From: Gordionus sp. m RMFG-2023
Taxonomy: Eukaryota > Nematomorpha > Gordioida > Chordodea > Parachordodidae
Direction: 5' to 3'
Assembly (NCBI RefSeq): GCF_954871325.1
Contig: NC_088775.1
Coordinates: 19,445,561-19,509,560 of the forward strand
Length of the DNA: 64,000 bases
This document shows, piece by piece, positions 35,280-47,582 of the stretch. A program made the translations under genes and the position numbers. How positions within the stretch are numbered: the stretch's first letter is position 1; each line of letters begins with the position of its first letter. The notes beneath the pieces were generated by a model. The model was not told where the DNA came from. It saw only the letters and a program-made list of their open reading frames with translations, and did no database searches.

Positions 35280-38172
35280 CTACTTTAAAAGTGAACGACA
35301 TTGTTACTTGTATGCAAGTGGACACTGGATCCAAATACACTATTATACCTCATGGTCTGGCTAAAAAACTTGGTATTAGATATCTTAAGAAATCCGAGCT
35401 TATGATGGGAAATTAATCAAAATCATAGGAACTACTCAAGTTAAAGTGACTTATGATGGTATTTCCAAATATTTACAAGCGGTAGTGGTTGAATCAATTA
35501 ATAATGCCTTGTTGGGACGTATGTGGATCAATGCTTTCAAAAATATTTTAAATAAATTTATAGCAAATATTGACACTAATTATGAAGATGAAATAAAAAA
35601 ATTGATTAAAGAGTGTGAATCGAAATTAACTAATGGGCCAATCAACAAAGCAAGTGTCAAGTTACATTTAAGAAGTGATGCCCAACCTAAAATTATACCG
35701 CCTAGACGTATCCCTTATTCAAAAATTGATCTTGTTAGTAATGAACTCAAAAAATAGATACATGATAAAATAATTGAGCCGGTGAATGATGTCCGATGGG
35801 CAAGTCCTGTTACCGCTGTCTACAAAGAAGATGGGAGCATTAGGCTTTGCGCTGATTTTAAGGATACTGTAAACCCAGCTCTAGAAGACTTTAGATACCC
35901 TCTACCACGAATTAATGATCTAATTGCTAAACTTTCGGAAGGAAAGAAATTTACGAAGATTGACTTTAAAAATGCTTTCTTACAGATTCCAATTGATAAA
36001 AGTTGCAGAAATATTTTAACCATATCTACGCATAAGGGATATTACCAATTTACTAGACTTCCTTTTGGGCTTAAGACCTCATCTGCAATTTTTCAACAGA
36101 TTATGGATCAAATCTTCGGTGACATGGATGACGTTATATTTTATATTGATGATTTACTTATAACTGGAAAAAACGATGAAGCCCACCTAAACAACATAAA
36201 AAAAATATTTGATAGGATATCATCGTATGGGCTAATACCTAACTTTAATAAAAGTGCGTTCTTTAAAAACAAAGTGAGGTTCCTGGGTCATGATATTGAC
36301 GCTAAGGGGATTCATGCTAATCACGACAAAATTGAAGCAATAATTAATATGCCAGAACCAAAATCAGCTGCTGAATTATCAACATTTCTGGGAATGGCTG
36401 GCTACTATAGAAAATTTTTGAACAATTTTGCGGAAATTGCCGATCCTCTTTATAAGATTGTCAATAAAGAAAAATGGGCTTGGAACCTAGAACACTCTAA
36501 AAGTTTTAATGATCTAAAGAAGTTAATTAGTCTTCCACCTGCTTTGACATATTTTAACCCTGAATTACCTATAGGGATAGCCACTGACGCATCAAAATGT
36601 GGTTTAGGAGCTGTACTATTTCATATTGAAAAAGATGGTAAAGAAAAACCTATAGCTTTCGCGTCGAGAACTTTATTAAAGTCTGAAATGAACTATACCA
36701 ATATTGAGCGTGAGGCTCTCGCTATAATGTTCGCTATAAAGAGAATTCAGGAATATTTAATCGGCACAAAATTTACAATTATTACTGACCATAAGCCTCT
36801 AGTTCACATCTTCACCAAGGGTCTTAAGGATAATAGCACCATGTCGTTAAGACTACAGAAGTGGAATATTACATTAGGAGGATATGATTTTAATATAAAG
36901 TATAAAGCCGGTAAATATAATGTTGTTCCTGATTGCCTTTCAAGATTACCACAAGAATGTCGTGATGAAACTATTGAAGATGTAACCATAATAAATGAAT
37001 ATGAGGATTTACCTATTAATTTTGATCAAATTCGTGATGAAACTTTGAAAGATACGGAATTAAAACAAGTCATAAATGATATTAATAACAACAGACCTAT
37101 AATGAATAATATTTATAAAAACATTGAATTGGAATTAAGTATAATTAAGGATTGTCTTTACAAAAGCAATAAAATCATAATTCCGTCTTCTATGAGAAAA
37201 ACTATACTACAGTCATTACATGAAGGTCACTTGGGAGCAGGAAAAATCAAATCCTTAGCCAAAGATTACATGTGGTGGCCTGGTATAAATAATGATATCG
37301 TTATGGAAGTGAAAAGTTGTGACGATTGTAATATATATCATGATAATCCTATAAAGATACAAAAACCATGGGTTTCGGTAACCAAACCGTTTGAAAGGAT
37401 ACATATAGATTATGCGGGTCCGTTTTTCACAAAAAATTGGTTGATAATAGTCGATGCCTACAGCAAATTTCCTATTATTATTCCTGTTAAAAATATTACG
37501 ACTGATGTTACTTTAAAAGAAATCTTTAAAACTATTTCGCTATACGGAATACCTGAAACTATAGTTACTGATAACGGCACTAACTTTACGAGTAACGATT
37601 TTGAAAAATTTTGCAACAATTTTGGTATTAAACATGTGCTTACATCTGCTTATCACCAGCAATCCAATGGCCAGGTTGAACGCATGGTTAGAACGTTCAA
37701 AACACATATGAAAAGGAATATTAAAATAGACCCAGATATCGCACTTAGCAAATTTTTACTTAATTACAGAAATACGCGTAATGATACTACAGGAGTTACA
37801 CCATCACAGAGAATGTTTAATCGAGATATTAGAATTAAATGGGACTTATTAAAACCGATGGAGGAGAAGGAGAATAAAATAAACGTTACTTTACCACGAA
37901 ATAGAACTTTTAATGTAGGAGATTTTGTTTGGTATAAAATACAAGGTGATGATAAATGGTGCAAAGGTATGATCACACATAAAGAAAGTGATATGATGTT
38001 CCAAATTAAGACTGAGAAAGGTATTTTGAGGAGACATTTAGATCAAATAAGAATTAGAAACTGTTTTAACACAAAGACAATTTACGATATGGATATCAAA
38101 CTTGTGATTAAACAAACCAACGTGCAAAATCGAATTGATCAAACCAACGATTGGGACAAGCCAACGTTATGA
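35280..38172 (+). CDS. Pol region: protease, RT, RNase H, integrase (fossil)
   Basis: Protease shows MQVDTGSKYTIIP near 35310-35350. Reverse transcriptase lies about 35780-36400 (KIDFKNAFLQIP, LPFGLKTS, FYIDDLLITGK). RNase H follows at 36560-36900 (IATDASKCGLGAVLF, TDHKPL). Integrase spans about 37200-38100, with the zinc-binding H..C..C part (HLGAGKI, CDDCN) and core acids in HIDYAGPF, VTDNGTNF and NGQVERM. The order RT, RNase H, integrase is that of Ty3/Gypsy (Metaviridae). Confidence 0.9.
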
Positions 38173-38266
38173 TGATTTGTGATACAACTTGATTACCAAA
38201 ATTATAAACCACTTGGACAACAAACTCTCTATGACTTCTCCGATGAAATTATCAGAAGAGGGAGAA

Positions 38267-38556
38267 TGTTGCGTTATATACTTTTTGTTTTTGAATTTTT
38301 TATAATCTAATTTTTATTATTTATACAATCTAATTTTTGTTATTTGTTATAATCTAATTTTATTTTATAAACGGCGTAACCTTACTTTTTTAATATTATT
38401 TTACTTTTTTGTATTTCGTTTATATTCTAATTTGGACTTATAAAAAATGTATATAATAGAAGTGTGAAATGGAAAAAATAGTATTAATAGTATTAATAAA
38501 GTTAAATATAAATAAACACCTTTTTACCTTTGTGCACATATTCATGTTACTCTACA
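38267..38556 (+). repeat. 3' LTR of the younger Gypsy element
   Basis: 290 bp, tg...ca, preceded by the polypurine tract and followed by attcc (38557-38561). Nearly identical to 33341-33651. Confidence 0.92.
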
Positions 38557-38561
38557 ATTCC

Positions 38562-39150
38562 TTTATAAAAGATCAATAAAAATTTTATTATTAATATTTA
38601 AGAAAAAATTAGAAATACCTATTAATACTCTAGAAGTGGAAGGCTTGGAAGAGCCTGTTAGAGATAATAGCCCAGTGAGCCATATTCATTAAATTACTAT
38701 ATACATCAGTGATATGTTTTGATTTTATGGATAGCAATATATTTTTTTTATTATACAAATAATATTTTATTTAAGAAAACATCTACCAGTTATCCAAATT
38801 ACCTTGAATGTAGGTGCTTAGATGAATCAGTTCGAGCTAAAAAGGTAAAATATACTTTATAAAAGATCAATAAAAAAATTTTTATTAATATTTAAGAAAA
38901 AATTAGAAATACCTATTAATACCCTAGAAGTGGAAGGCTTGGAAGAGCCTGTTAGAGATAATTGCCTAGTGAGCCATATTTAATAAATTACTATATACAT
39001 CAGTGATATGTTTTGATTTTATGCATAGCAATATATTTTTTTTATTATACAAATAATATTTTATTTAAGAAAACATCTACCAGCTATCATAATACTCTTG
39101 AGTGTGGGTGTTTAGATGAATCAGTTAGAGATATAAACTATGTAAGTCTA
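38562..39150 (+). repeat. 294-bp tandem duplication of a linker-exon pair in the P transposase
   Basis: Candidate exon A starts at 38603 and again at 38897 (reading KLEIPINTLEVEGLEEPVRD in both). Candidate exon B starts at 38776 and again at 39070 (KTSTSYPNYLEC and KTSTSYHNTLEC). Each is preceded by tttaag, and B1 ends in aaaaag before gtaaaat. The offset is exactly 294 bp for both exons. The region lies between the THAP finger and the catalytic part. Confidence 0.75.
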
Positions 39151-40964
39151 TATTAAAATATTGATGTAATTTATTTATTTAATTTTATTAATTAACGATG
39201 AAAATTAAAATGAGTTTTTACTAAATATTAATGAACCACTAACCTGAATGAATACCTTTTCAAAAAATATTAATAGGATATACTTAGCACTTCTTTGTGT
39301 AAACACTGACTCAACAAAATAATTGACTGTAAATAATAGTAAAGATGCAAATAATAATGTAGTTACATTTCCCAAATATCGAGATGATCATTTATATGCT
39401 GCAACGGAAAGTGAGATATCAACAGTTATATATTCAAAAGTTACGAAAAAAGATGAGGGCATCTTCTGATAGAGAAAATAGACGAAATAAAAAAATTTTA
39501 AATTTACAATCTCTAACGAAAAAATTGAAAAGTAAACATTTGATAATGGTGAAGGGGAAGATGTACTAGAGGATTTTTTTACTGGACTTCCTTTATCTTT
39601 GATTAAAACCCACGTGCATAGTGGAGGATTAAATAATCCTCGGAGAATAAAATATAGCAGCCAAATGAAACAATTTGCTTCTACATTACATTTTTATTCA
39701 CCCAAAGCTTAAAATTATATAAGAAATAAATTCTGTATGCCTGCAGAATCTACATTGAGATCTTGGAGCCAGCAAATAGAAATAAGGCCAGGTTTAAAAT
39801 TAATATATTTATATAATTTATAATTATAATAATTTTATTTAGGTTTTTTAGATTCTTCCTTCAAAAGGATTAAAACATTTCAATCAAATTCGCATGTACA
39901 ATTATTTACTATTTTAAGCCTTGATGAAATGTCTATTCGGCGACATATTCATTGGGATAAAAAAGTGTTTCATGGATATATAGATTTTGGTAATGGAATA
40001 AAACCTTCCGAATCTCTACCTGAGGCAAGCAAAGCTTTATTTCTTATGGCAACTTGTTTCATGGAAAATTCCTTTAGGATATTTTTTAGTAGCTTATCTC
40101 AGTGCTTAGATCTTATCAAACATAGTAACTAATGCACTCCATTTATTACATGATACTGGGGTCATCTGTAAGGCAATGGTATCTGATGGCCTTTCAACTA
40201 ATATCAAAATATGTCAAATACTTGGCGCCTCTTTGAATCCAAATAATTGTGTTCCATATTTTAGTCATCCTAGTAATTGTGAAGAAAAAGTGTATGTTAT
40301 ATTGGATGTAAGCCATATGATGAAGCTACTTAGAAATCTGCTCGGTGATAAAAAAATTTTAATCAATAATAATAATGGAGCTGTAATTACTTTTAATTCC
40401 TAAATGTTATTTTTACAAATAGATAATAAATTGGAAATATATAAAAAATCTTCACAATTTACAGGATAAGGAAGGACTAAGGGCTGCTTATAAAATTGGC
40501 CGTTCTCATCTTGAGTATCATAAGCAGAAAATGAAAGTACAATAAAAAGAAATATATACTTTTAAAATATTATTTTTAAAGGTTAAACTTGCCGTTCAAG
40601 TTTTTAGTAGCTCAGTGGCTAAAGGAATTATTTTAGCGCAAGAGCTAGGAATTGAGGGGTTTGAAAACTGTGAAGGCACAGTAGACTTTATTCAAATGAT
40701 TGATCAGTATTAAATAAATATATTAATAATATTTTTATAGAATGTTTGATTTTTTAAAACTCGAAATATTTCTGCTAAAGGGTTTAAGGCTCCATTATCA
40801 AAAAGATCCCTTCCCTATTATAAGAATTTTTTTGAAAAATGTTTTAATACCCTTAAAGCTCTAAAATTTGAAGATGGAAGATATGTAGGTGAATCAAATA
40901 GAAAAACCTGCATCATGGGGTTAATAACATCAATGAAAAGTATTATTGATTTATAAAATATAAA

Positions 40965-41510
40965 ATTTAATATTAGTTTATAAACAAATTGATTTAAAAT
41001 ATAAAAGTTGTTTTTAACAAAAAGAAAGAAACTGATTTATAAAATATAAAATTTAATATTAGTTTATAAACAAATTGATTTAAAATATAAAAGTTGTTTT
41101 TAACAAAAAGAAAGAAACAATTCTTATTACATTTGAAATATTTTAAGTTACGCCATAAATGGCTTAAGGATGTTAAAAAAAAAACAATTTTTTAAAGTTA
41201 ATACTGTTTAACAGGACCTATTCCCAAACTCAAGTATTTTATATATATTTTTCATTTTTATTTTAAAATATTTGCATATCTTTTAAGACTGATTTTAATT
41301 ATTATAAATTTTTTTAGTTGCTTTTCAAGCTCAGGTATTTTTTCATTTTTATTTTAAAATATTTGCATACCTCTTAAGACTGATTTTAATTATTATAAAT
41401 TTTTTTTAGTTACTTTTCAAGCTCAGGTATTTTTTCATTTTTAATTTTAAAATATTTGCATACCTCTTAAGACTAACCTTAATTATTATTAATTTTCTTA
41501 ATTATTTTTC
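40965..41510 (+). repeat. Short tandem duplications in a P-element intron
   Basis: An ~86-bp phrase (gatttataaaatataaaatttaat... to aaagaaagaaac) occurs twice in a row near 40955-41120. Then a ~95-bp phrase with catttttattttaaaatatttgcata, cttaagactga and ttacttttcaagctcaggt occurs three times to about 41510. These sit between conserved transposase blocks and are probably intronic. Confidence 0.65.
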
Positions 41511-42349
41511 ATATTTTAGATACGTTTTAACCTACAAAACCTCCCAAGATCATCTTGAACTATTTTTTAGTTGTTTACGCAGCAGAGGAGGGTTTAACAA
41601 TAATCCATCCGCTTATCAATTACGATCTGCCGTTAGAGCCGTCTTGATAGGAAAAATGGATGCATTAACAACAGGTAATTGTATTCCAATCGACAATACT
41701 AACCTTATTTGTGGAGATTATCAAAAAAATGATAATGATGATGACCATATATATCCTATAGATATATCATTTATAGATGTGCCAAATATCCCAAAATTAT
41801 CACTCTACCTTTATTATGTTGCAACATATATATCTGGTTATATAATACGTAAACTTATATCTGAAAAAAAGGTAAAATGTTATAATTGTATATCTGCTAT
41901 GATCGATAAAACTTGTGAAGATAATGAGAACCACAATTTAATTAAAATAAAAAACAATCAAGGATTAATAATCCCTTCAAAGAGCGTATCTAAATTATGT
42001 CAACTAGCAGAAAGTGCATTTCGTATTTTTGAAAAGAATAATCAAATAAAAAAGTCATTTATATTTAAATGCATAGTATCATTTGTTATTTCTAAAGCAA
42101 TGGAAACAAACATTTTTGATGATCTGGTAGATCATATGCTAAACCAGGAGGCTACATTTAGTCATTATCAAATATTAATTACATTAATAGTGGAACGCTA
42201 TATAAACATAAGGTTATATCATTATGCAGATAAACATAAGAAAAATTCAAATATCAATATTCGGCAGAAGTTGACGAAAACCATTCTATTCGCAGGACAA
42301 TAAATATATTGGCACATGATCTTTTTTAATTTATATTATGACTGTATAC

Positions 42350-42715
42350 ATTAAAATATGGATGCTATATATTAATGAATTTTGTAATTTATCGTACATT
42401 ATATCTATTTTCTAATTTATAATAAAATATGGATGCTATATTAATGAATTTCGTAATTTATGGTACATTATATCTATTTTCTAATTTATAATAAACTATT
42501 TCTTGTAATGATACAACATTTAATCTTATTAGAGGTATGGATGCTATATATTAATGAATTTTGTAATTTATCGTACATTATATCTATTTTCTAATTTATA
42601 ATAAAATATGGATGCTATATTAATGAATTTCGTAATTTATGGTACATTATATCTATTTTCTAATTTATAATAAACTATTTCTTGTAATGATACAACATTT
42701 AATCTTATTAGAGGC
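42350..42715 (+). repeat. Tandem duplication (~184 bp) downstream of the P transposase
   Basis: Two copies of a unit containing tatggatgctatat(at)taatgaattt, cattatatctattttctaatt and ttgtaatgatacaacatttaatc, each unit itself including a shorter internal repeat. They lie after the transposase stop codon, inside the P element. Confidence 0.75.
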
Positions 42716-42719
42716 TTTA

Positions 42720-43440
42720 GTATCTTGAAAAATTATTGATTTTCATCATATAATTAATATGTCCATTCTTCTAAAAATAAGAGATAAGAGTAAGCTAAAT
42801 TGATCTAAAATTATTAATCTTTATTTTATCTGTTTGAAAAAAAAATATATTAGTGATAATTGTTTTATTGATAAAATAAACTGGATAATATAATGTAAGG
42901 AAGAACAAGTTGTATGCGATATATCTCTTGTTTGCAATACAGAATTTATCCTAAGAAATATAGTAAATCAATAATAAATATAATAAACATAAAAAATTGA
43001 ATATTACAAAAAGGAATGATAAAACTTATTAAAAATAATAAATAAAATAAAACTAATTGGAAAAAATAAATACCAGAGATCAAGATTTTACATGGGTAAG
43101 GATATCCTAATAAAAGTAAAAATTCCATAACTGCTATATGGTTGCTAAATGTTAAATAGTTAATAAGATTCAATTTAACTCCTTAAAATATTAAATTCAT
43201 AAGTATTTCATTTCTTTAATCATAATAAATATTATGTATAATATAAAAATCATTTTGAATTGGACTTTAAGAAGATTAACAAAATACTATAGTACTTTAA
43301 TAAATACTACATATTTATTTATATGTAAAAAAAAATGTTATATTATTAAGAATATATCTGAAACTAAGCATTTATTTTTATATTATAAATATTATTGTAA
43401 AATCATAATTTATCCAGAATATTTGAAAGGATATTTTAAT
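42720..43440. other. P element 3' region, nothing identified
   Basis: AT-rich. Short open frames on both strands (75 and 69 codons) have no recognisable features and are probably chance. Confidence 0.35.
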
Positions 43441-43800
43441 TGATTTCCTTAATTTTGCATGAATTTCTGCTTAATACATCAGAATAGCCATTTGCATGAA
43501 TTTCTGCTTAATACATAAGAATAGCCATGGAATATTTGAAAGGATATTTTTATTGATCCTTAATTTTGCATGAATTTCTGCTTAATACCTCAGAATTGCC
43601 ATTTGCATGAATTTCTGCTTAATACATAAGAATAGCCATGGAATATTTGAAAGGATATTTTTATTGATCCTTAATTTTGCATGAATTTCTGCTTAATACA
43701 TCAGAATAGCCATGAGGATATTTTAATTGATTCCCTTAATTTTGCATGAATTTCTGCTAAATAGTTAAGAATAGCCATGGAATATTTTATAGGATATTAT
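43440..43800. repeat. Subterminal repeats of the P element
   Basis: The phrase tgcatgaatttctgcttaat, followed by a(c/g)ataagaatagcca, occurs about seven times, in pairs separated by ggaatatttgaaaggatattt. It lies just inside the right inverted repeat (about 43830-43943), where P-type transposases commonly bind. A binding role is inference. Confidence 0.7.
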
Positions 43801-43951
43801 AATTGATATTCATTATATTTTTTTATATTATAAATTTTATCATCGATGTAACCAACATGGCGTCAATGGCGTCTCCAGCTGATTTGCATTCATAAGTACT
43901 TTAATAAATGAATCGTCAGTCTAGGTATTATTATATGTCATTGATAATACC

Positions 43952-45651
43952 CGGCAAATCTTCTCGAACTTTCCTCTATCTCCAAAACCATATGATTTAA
44001 ATTTATTTTTCATGTCTGTCAACTTTGCATCCACTTTTTGGGGAGTAGGGGGTAGCGCCTCTAAAGGGTGTTAGGGGTTATTTATTAAATTTTTAAATTA
44101 AGTAGGACAAAACATATTGCTGTATAAAATAATACTTTTATTATAGACCTGTTATAATACAATATTATTCGACCAAATCTAAATATTGCATAATCATAAC
44201 AATATTTTTCAAATATAACTTTCTTGTTATCCTTTTATGTAATTTAAAAGGTTCAAACATTCTTTGCAAACTCATATTCACGTCAAAAATATACTAGAAT
44301 AATGCATTCATTGTAAATGAGGGGGATTTTAATTGAATTCAGGATCTAAAAAAATAACTCTTTTATATTCACAATTTTGATAGTTGGTAGGAGCTAAAAT
44401 ATTATGTTATTCTTTTAAAATCTATGAAAGGAATGAAATAAATAATGTAGGATTTTAGGGAGGTATGCATAGGTTTATGAGGGGAGTGCGCATCGAGTGA
44501 AAATTCTGTCATGTAGCCGCTGGATGTCTATCTCCGTGTTCGGTACCTAATCACTACATCTCTCCCCCACCTCCTTTTTCCAATCCAAGAGATCCTCGTG
44601 CGATAGCAAACTTAAGATGGTTCAAATCGCGTTAAACTTTGAATGGTCCTCTAGGGTCCCATTATCGCTTGGATGGCAACCCGGTTAATAAATTTTGTAC
44701 CCACTATTGTCATCAATCGCAAAACATTAAATGCATCTTGAAAAATCCGTTATATCTTGCACCACCAGTAAGTCACTGTAACCACCCCCATCAATTTTCC
44801 CCTGATCCAACTTCTCCTCCTTATTATTATAACTGAGTAGTCACCATTTCCCAGAGGCATCATCAATGGATTATCCCCTTTTCACTTGAATCATCTGAGT
44901 AACTACCCAAGTTTCTTCTATATACAATATTGATTTTAATTATCTTCCGAATAGAGGGTGGTGAATAGAGTTGTTAATTCATAGCCCCACTCATCCTCAT
45001 ATCAACCTCTATGGGTAGCCCAGAGTCTCATCCAATTTTTATAATTACATCTAATTAGCCAGGTTCTTTTATTAGTAATCATTTTTTAAATATCCGAATT
45101 AGCCATTTTCTTTTATCAGTCCTTTTCGCAATGTCCAAACTAATCAAGTTCTTTTTATCAATAATCTTTTCCAAATGTCCTTTAGCCAACTTCTTCTATT
45201 CCAAATTAGCCAGTTCTTTTATCCGTAATCTTTTTTCCAATTTCTATATTACCATCAGCGTCTACATGACAAGATTTTCACTGGATGCAAACCCCTTCAA
45301 AAACTTTTGCCTACACCTTTAAAAATTTCGCCGCCTTCGGCGCCTGTGTCTGTCTATTACTATTTTTACCTTTTTCAGTTATTGATACTCTTTTCAGAGA
45401 ATTTATCTAGGATAACTTAAATTAATGTATTCTACTACCAACTATCAATATTTTGTGAATATACAGAATTTATTTTTAGGATAATAAATTCAATTAAAAC
45501 CTCCATTATTTACAATGAATTAATTATTATGGCATTATGAGCTTGCTGAAATATCTAAACCTTTTAAATTATTTAAAAGGATAGCAGAAAGTTTTATTTG
45601 GAAAACAATGTGTATGATTGTTTGCAATATATAGATTTGGTCGATGAATTG
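43952..45651. other. Repeat-derived flank between the P element and the second Gypsy element
   Basis: The first ~600 bp continue the dispersed repeat in which the P element landed; 43970-44570 shares phrases such as ttcctc.atctccaaa and gtctatct.cgtgttcggta with 54290-54370. At 45045-45245 five diverged ~50-bp units of the form attagccagttcttttatcagtaatc are repeated. Short ORFs near 44639 and 45131 are unconvincing. Confidence 0.45.
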
Positions 45652-45868
45652 TTTAACGAAAGTAGAACCATTATTTATATTTATTTATTTCTATAACTCA
45701 TTTAATAGGTATCAGTTTTCATTGGCATTTTATTCAGTATAATTAAACATAAGGTGCAACTTAATTACAATGGCGATATATAATTACACGTTAAGAGATT
45801 GATGTGTACATAATACATTAGGAAGTTAAACAACAACTATTATATTAATCGTAAATATATATATATAA

Positions 45869-47582
45869 CAGTGGCGTAGGCATGATGGGGGGGGGTCAAC
45901 CCCCCCTCCCCCCTCCCCCCCCCCCATGAAAAATGAAAAAAAAATTTTTTAATTTTATTTTTAAAACATTTTTTTTTTAATTTTTTAATTTTAATTTAAT
46001 AAATTCTTAATATAAACGCTTGATTTTTATGTTTTAAATTTATTATAAATAATAATAGATATACACATTTGATTATTTTTATATTTATTTTTGGTTTGCA
46101 GCTATTTCACACCACCCCAAAAAGGGAGACAAAAATCTTAAAAAAAACTAAAAAGATTTTGTATCGAAAGACAAGAGTCAGTGAAGCTCTTTATTGAACT
46201 ATATGATGTTGCCTTTGCAGCACTAGAATTTTATATATCAAGCAAGGAAAAAGATCAGCAGATGCCGAAAATCTTTTGCAGGCTATTATTAAGCCACAGT
46301 TTTTAATTTCAATTCAATGTGTTTATTTTTTATTTAATTATACATATGATTTTAGCAAAATGCTACAAAAAATTGATTTAGATTTAAGGGAGATTATGAA
46401 TAGAGCAAAGGATATTGTTGAAATATTAACAAATATCAGAGAGAATGTGGATGAAAAATTTCATGAAATATATGAAAAAGTAAAGGAGATTGTTAATATG
46501 TTCGGAATTGAAATTTTTAAACCTAGAGTAGTCTCTAGACAATCCAATCGATCAGATATTGATGCATCTACGATTGAGGATTTTTATAAAATAAACATTT
46601 TTATTCCCCTTATTGATACATTTTTATTTCAATTAAAAGAAAGATTTATTACTCATAATTATATTTTAAAAAGCTTTTATTTTCTTTTGGCGGTTGAGTC
46701 TAAATTGTTGATTACACTTGAAACACGAGAGGATATTAAAAAAATCTCAGAGTTTTATGCTGATGATTTAGTAGATTCATATGATAAGTTACTTTGTGAT
46801 GTCGAATTTTGGTATAAAAATCTTGACAGAATAGGGTATTCTTTGAGACCAAAAAATGCTCTGCAGGCCCTTTCCATGTGTAATTGCATTTTAGATTCCC
46901 TGCCTAATATCAAAACATTATTAATTATTTTAGCTACCTTGTCAATTAGTACTGCACTAATGAAAGGTCTTTTTCAACTTTAAAAAGGTTAAAAACCTAT
47001 TTAAGAAACACACGGTGAAAAACGTTTAAATGGATTAGCTCTATAGAATATATTTAAGGAGATTATTTTAGATAAAAATTTGATCTAGATGTATTAGCAA
47101 AATCTCAGAGAAAAGTAGATATCTCTTTTTAAATTCAAATCAAAAAATAGCAATAAAATTTTATTAGTTTTAATATATAATCAATTTTTGTAAAAAAAGT
47201 ATTATTTATAAGATAATATCATCATATTTTTTTAAAAACCATTATTTGCATAAGAATTACACATATTTTATATAATTGTAAAAAATTACTTTTTTTTAAA
47301 TAGAGTCTTTATACAATACATTATCATTTTTAATATTAAAATCTGTATTATATAAAATATCAACATTTTGAAAATATTTTAATTAATAAAAATATATACA
47401 TGATTAAATAAATGAATATATAATAAAATGCTCTAAAATTTTGTTATATGAAAATATAAAACAATTTTAACAAATCGAAAAATATAAGCAATTAAGTGTT
47501 CAAAAAAATGGGTGGTTTGGGGGGCCCCCAAATTTTTAAACCCCCCCCCCCCCCCCATGATAAAATTCTGGTTACGCCACTG
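45869..47582 (+). mobile_element. hAT transposon, ZMYM1-like, 1.7 kb
   Basis: Termini are cagtggcgtag at the left and ttacgccactg at the right, with long G/C runs immediately inside both. The flanking octamer atatataa is exact (45861-45868 and 47583-47590). It carries the C-terminal part of a ZMYM1-like transposase. The insertion post-dates the Gypsy element whose LTR it splits. Confidence 0.92.
46130..47070 (+). pseudogene. ZMYM1-like hAT transposase fragment, broken
   Basis: A 235-codon frame at 46276-46983 contains IDLDLREIMNRAKDIVEIL, RENVDEKFHEIYEKVKEI, KPRVVSRQSNRSD and FIPLIDTFLFQLKERF. This is the order seen in transposase-derived ZMYM1-like proteins. A related stretch upstream (ELYDVAFAALEF near 46195-46235) is in another frame. 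The dimerisation motif (LATLSISTA, then RLKTYLRNT) is split by a frame change near 46980. The N-terminal part with the first catalytic aspartates is absent. Confidence 0.8.

Larger units (their letters stand above)
33341..38556 (+). mobile_element. Ty3/Gypsy LTR retrotransposon, young, nearly whole (fossil)
   Basis: The LTRs begin tgttgcgtta and end actctaca. The flanking pentamer attcc is exact on both sides. The phrase tggtgctccag directly after the left LTR is in the primer-binding position, and agaagagggagaa directly before the right LTR is a polypurine tract. Parts in order: leader ORF, Gag-like region, protease, reverse transcriptase, RNase H, integrase. The two LTRs are nearly identical apart from short repeat-length differences, so insertion was recent. 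It looks almost whole, with about two or three breaks. It lies in an intron of the P-element transposase, same strand. Confidence 0.92.
32840..42303 (+). pseudogene. P-element transposase (THAP9-like), multi-exon, broken
   Basis: Exon 1 (32840-32904) and exon 2 (32977-33172) join in phase to a THAP finger: C4 and C7, HRFP, then CGAHF, and EPSIF at the end. Exon 3 is 33221-33325. After the Gypsy insertion come a duplicated linker-exon pair and then P-type blocks: FASTLHFYSPKA and STLRSWSQ (39670-39780), LSLDEMSIRRHIHWD with GYIDFGN (39920-39995), MVSDGLSTNIKICQILG, then VYVILDVSHMMKLLRNLLGDKK (near 40290-40355, last 20 shown in part), EGFENCEGTVDF (40650), and DHLELFFSCLRSRGGFNNNP (41550-41610) before a 219-codon tail to 42303. 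A TAA interrupts the frame near 39710, and a frame change near 40060 splits a WKIPLGYFLV-like motif. The enzyme is a DDE-type transposase related to Drosophila P and human THAP9. Confidence 0.85.
31701..43943 (+). mobile_element. P element (THAP transposase type), interrupted by a Gypsy element
   Basis: The left end starts caatgacatataataatacc and the right end is its exact inverse. The inverse match is nearly perfect for about 36 bp and continues imperfectly to about 130 bp (31701-31832 against about 43830-43943). The flanking octamer ataatacc is exact (31693-31700 and 43944-43951), the 8-bp duplication of P elements. Inside lie a THAP finger and P-type transposase exons. A Ty3/Gypsy element occupies 33341-38556; without it the P element is about 7.0 kb. 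The transposase carries a few breaks, so this copy is probably immobile unless helped. Confidence 0.92.

Noticed and set aside
44560-44650. tRNA-like B-box phrase ggttcaaatcgcg
   Set aside because: No A-box at the right distance and no acceptor-stem pairing could be found.
46276-46983. Host ZMYM1-type gene
   Set aside because: It lies between hAT termini with an exact 8-bp target duplication and its reading is broken, so it is a transposon remnant.
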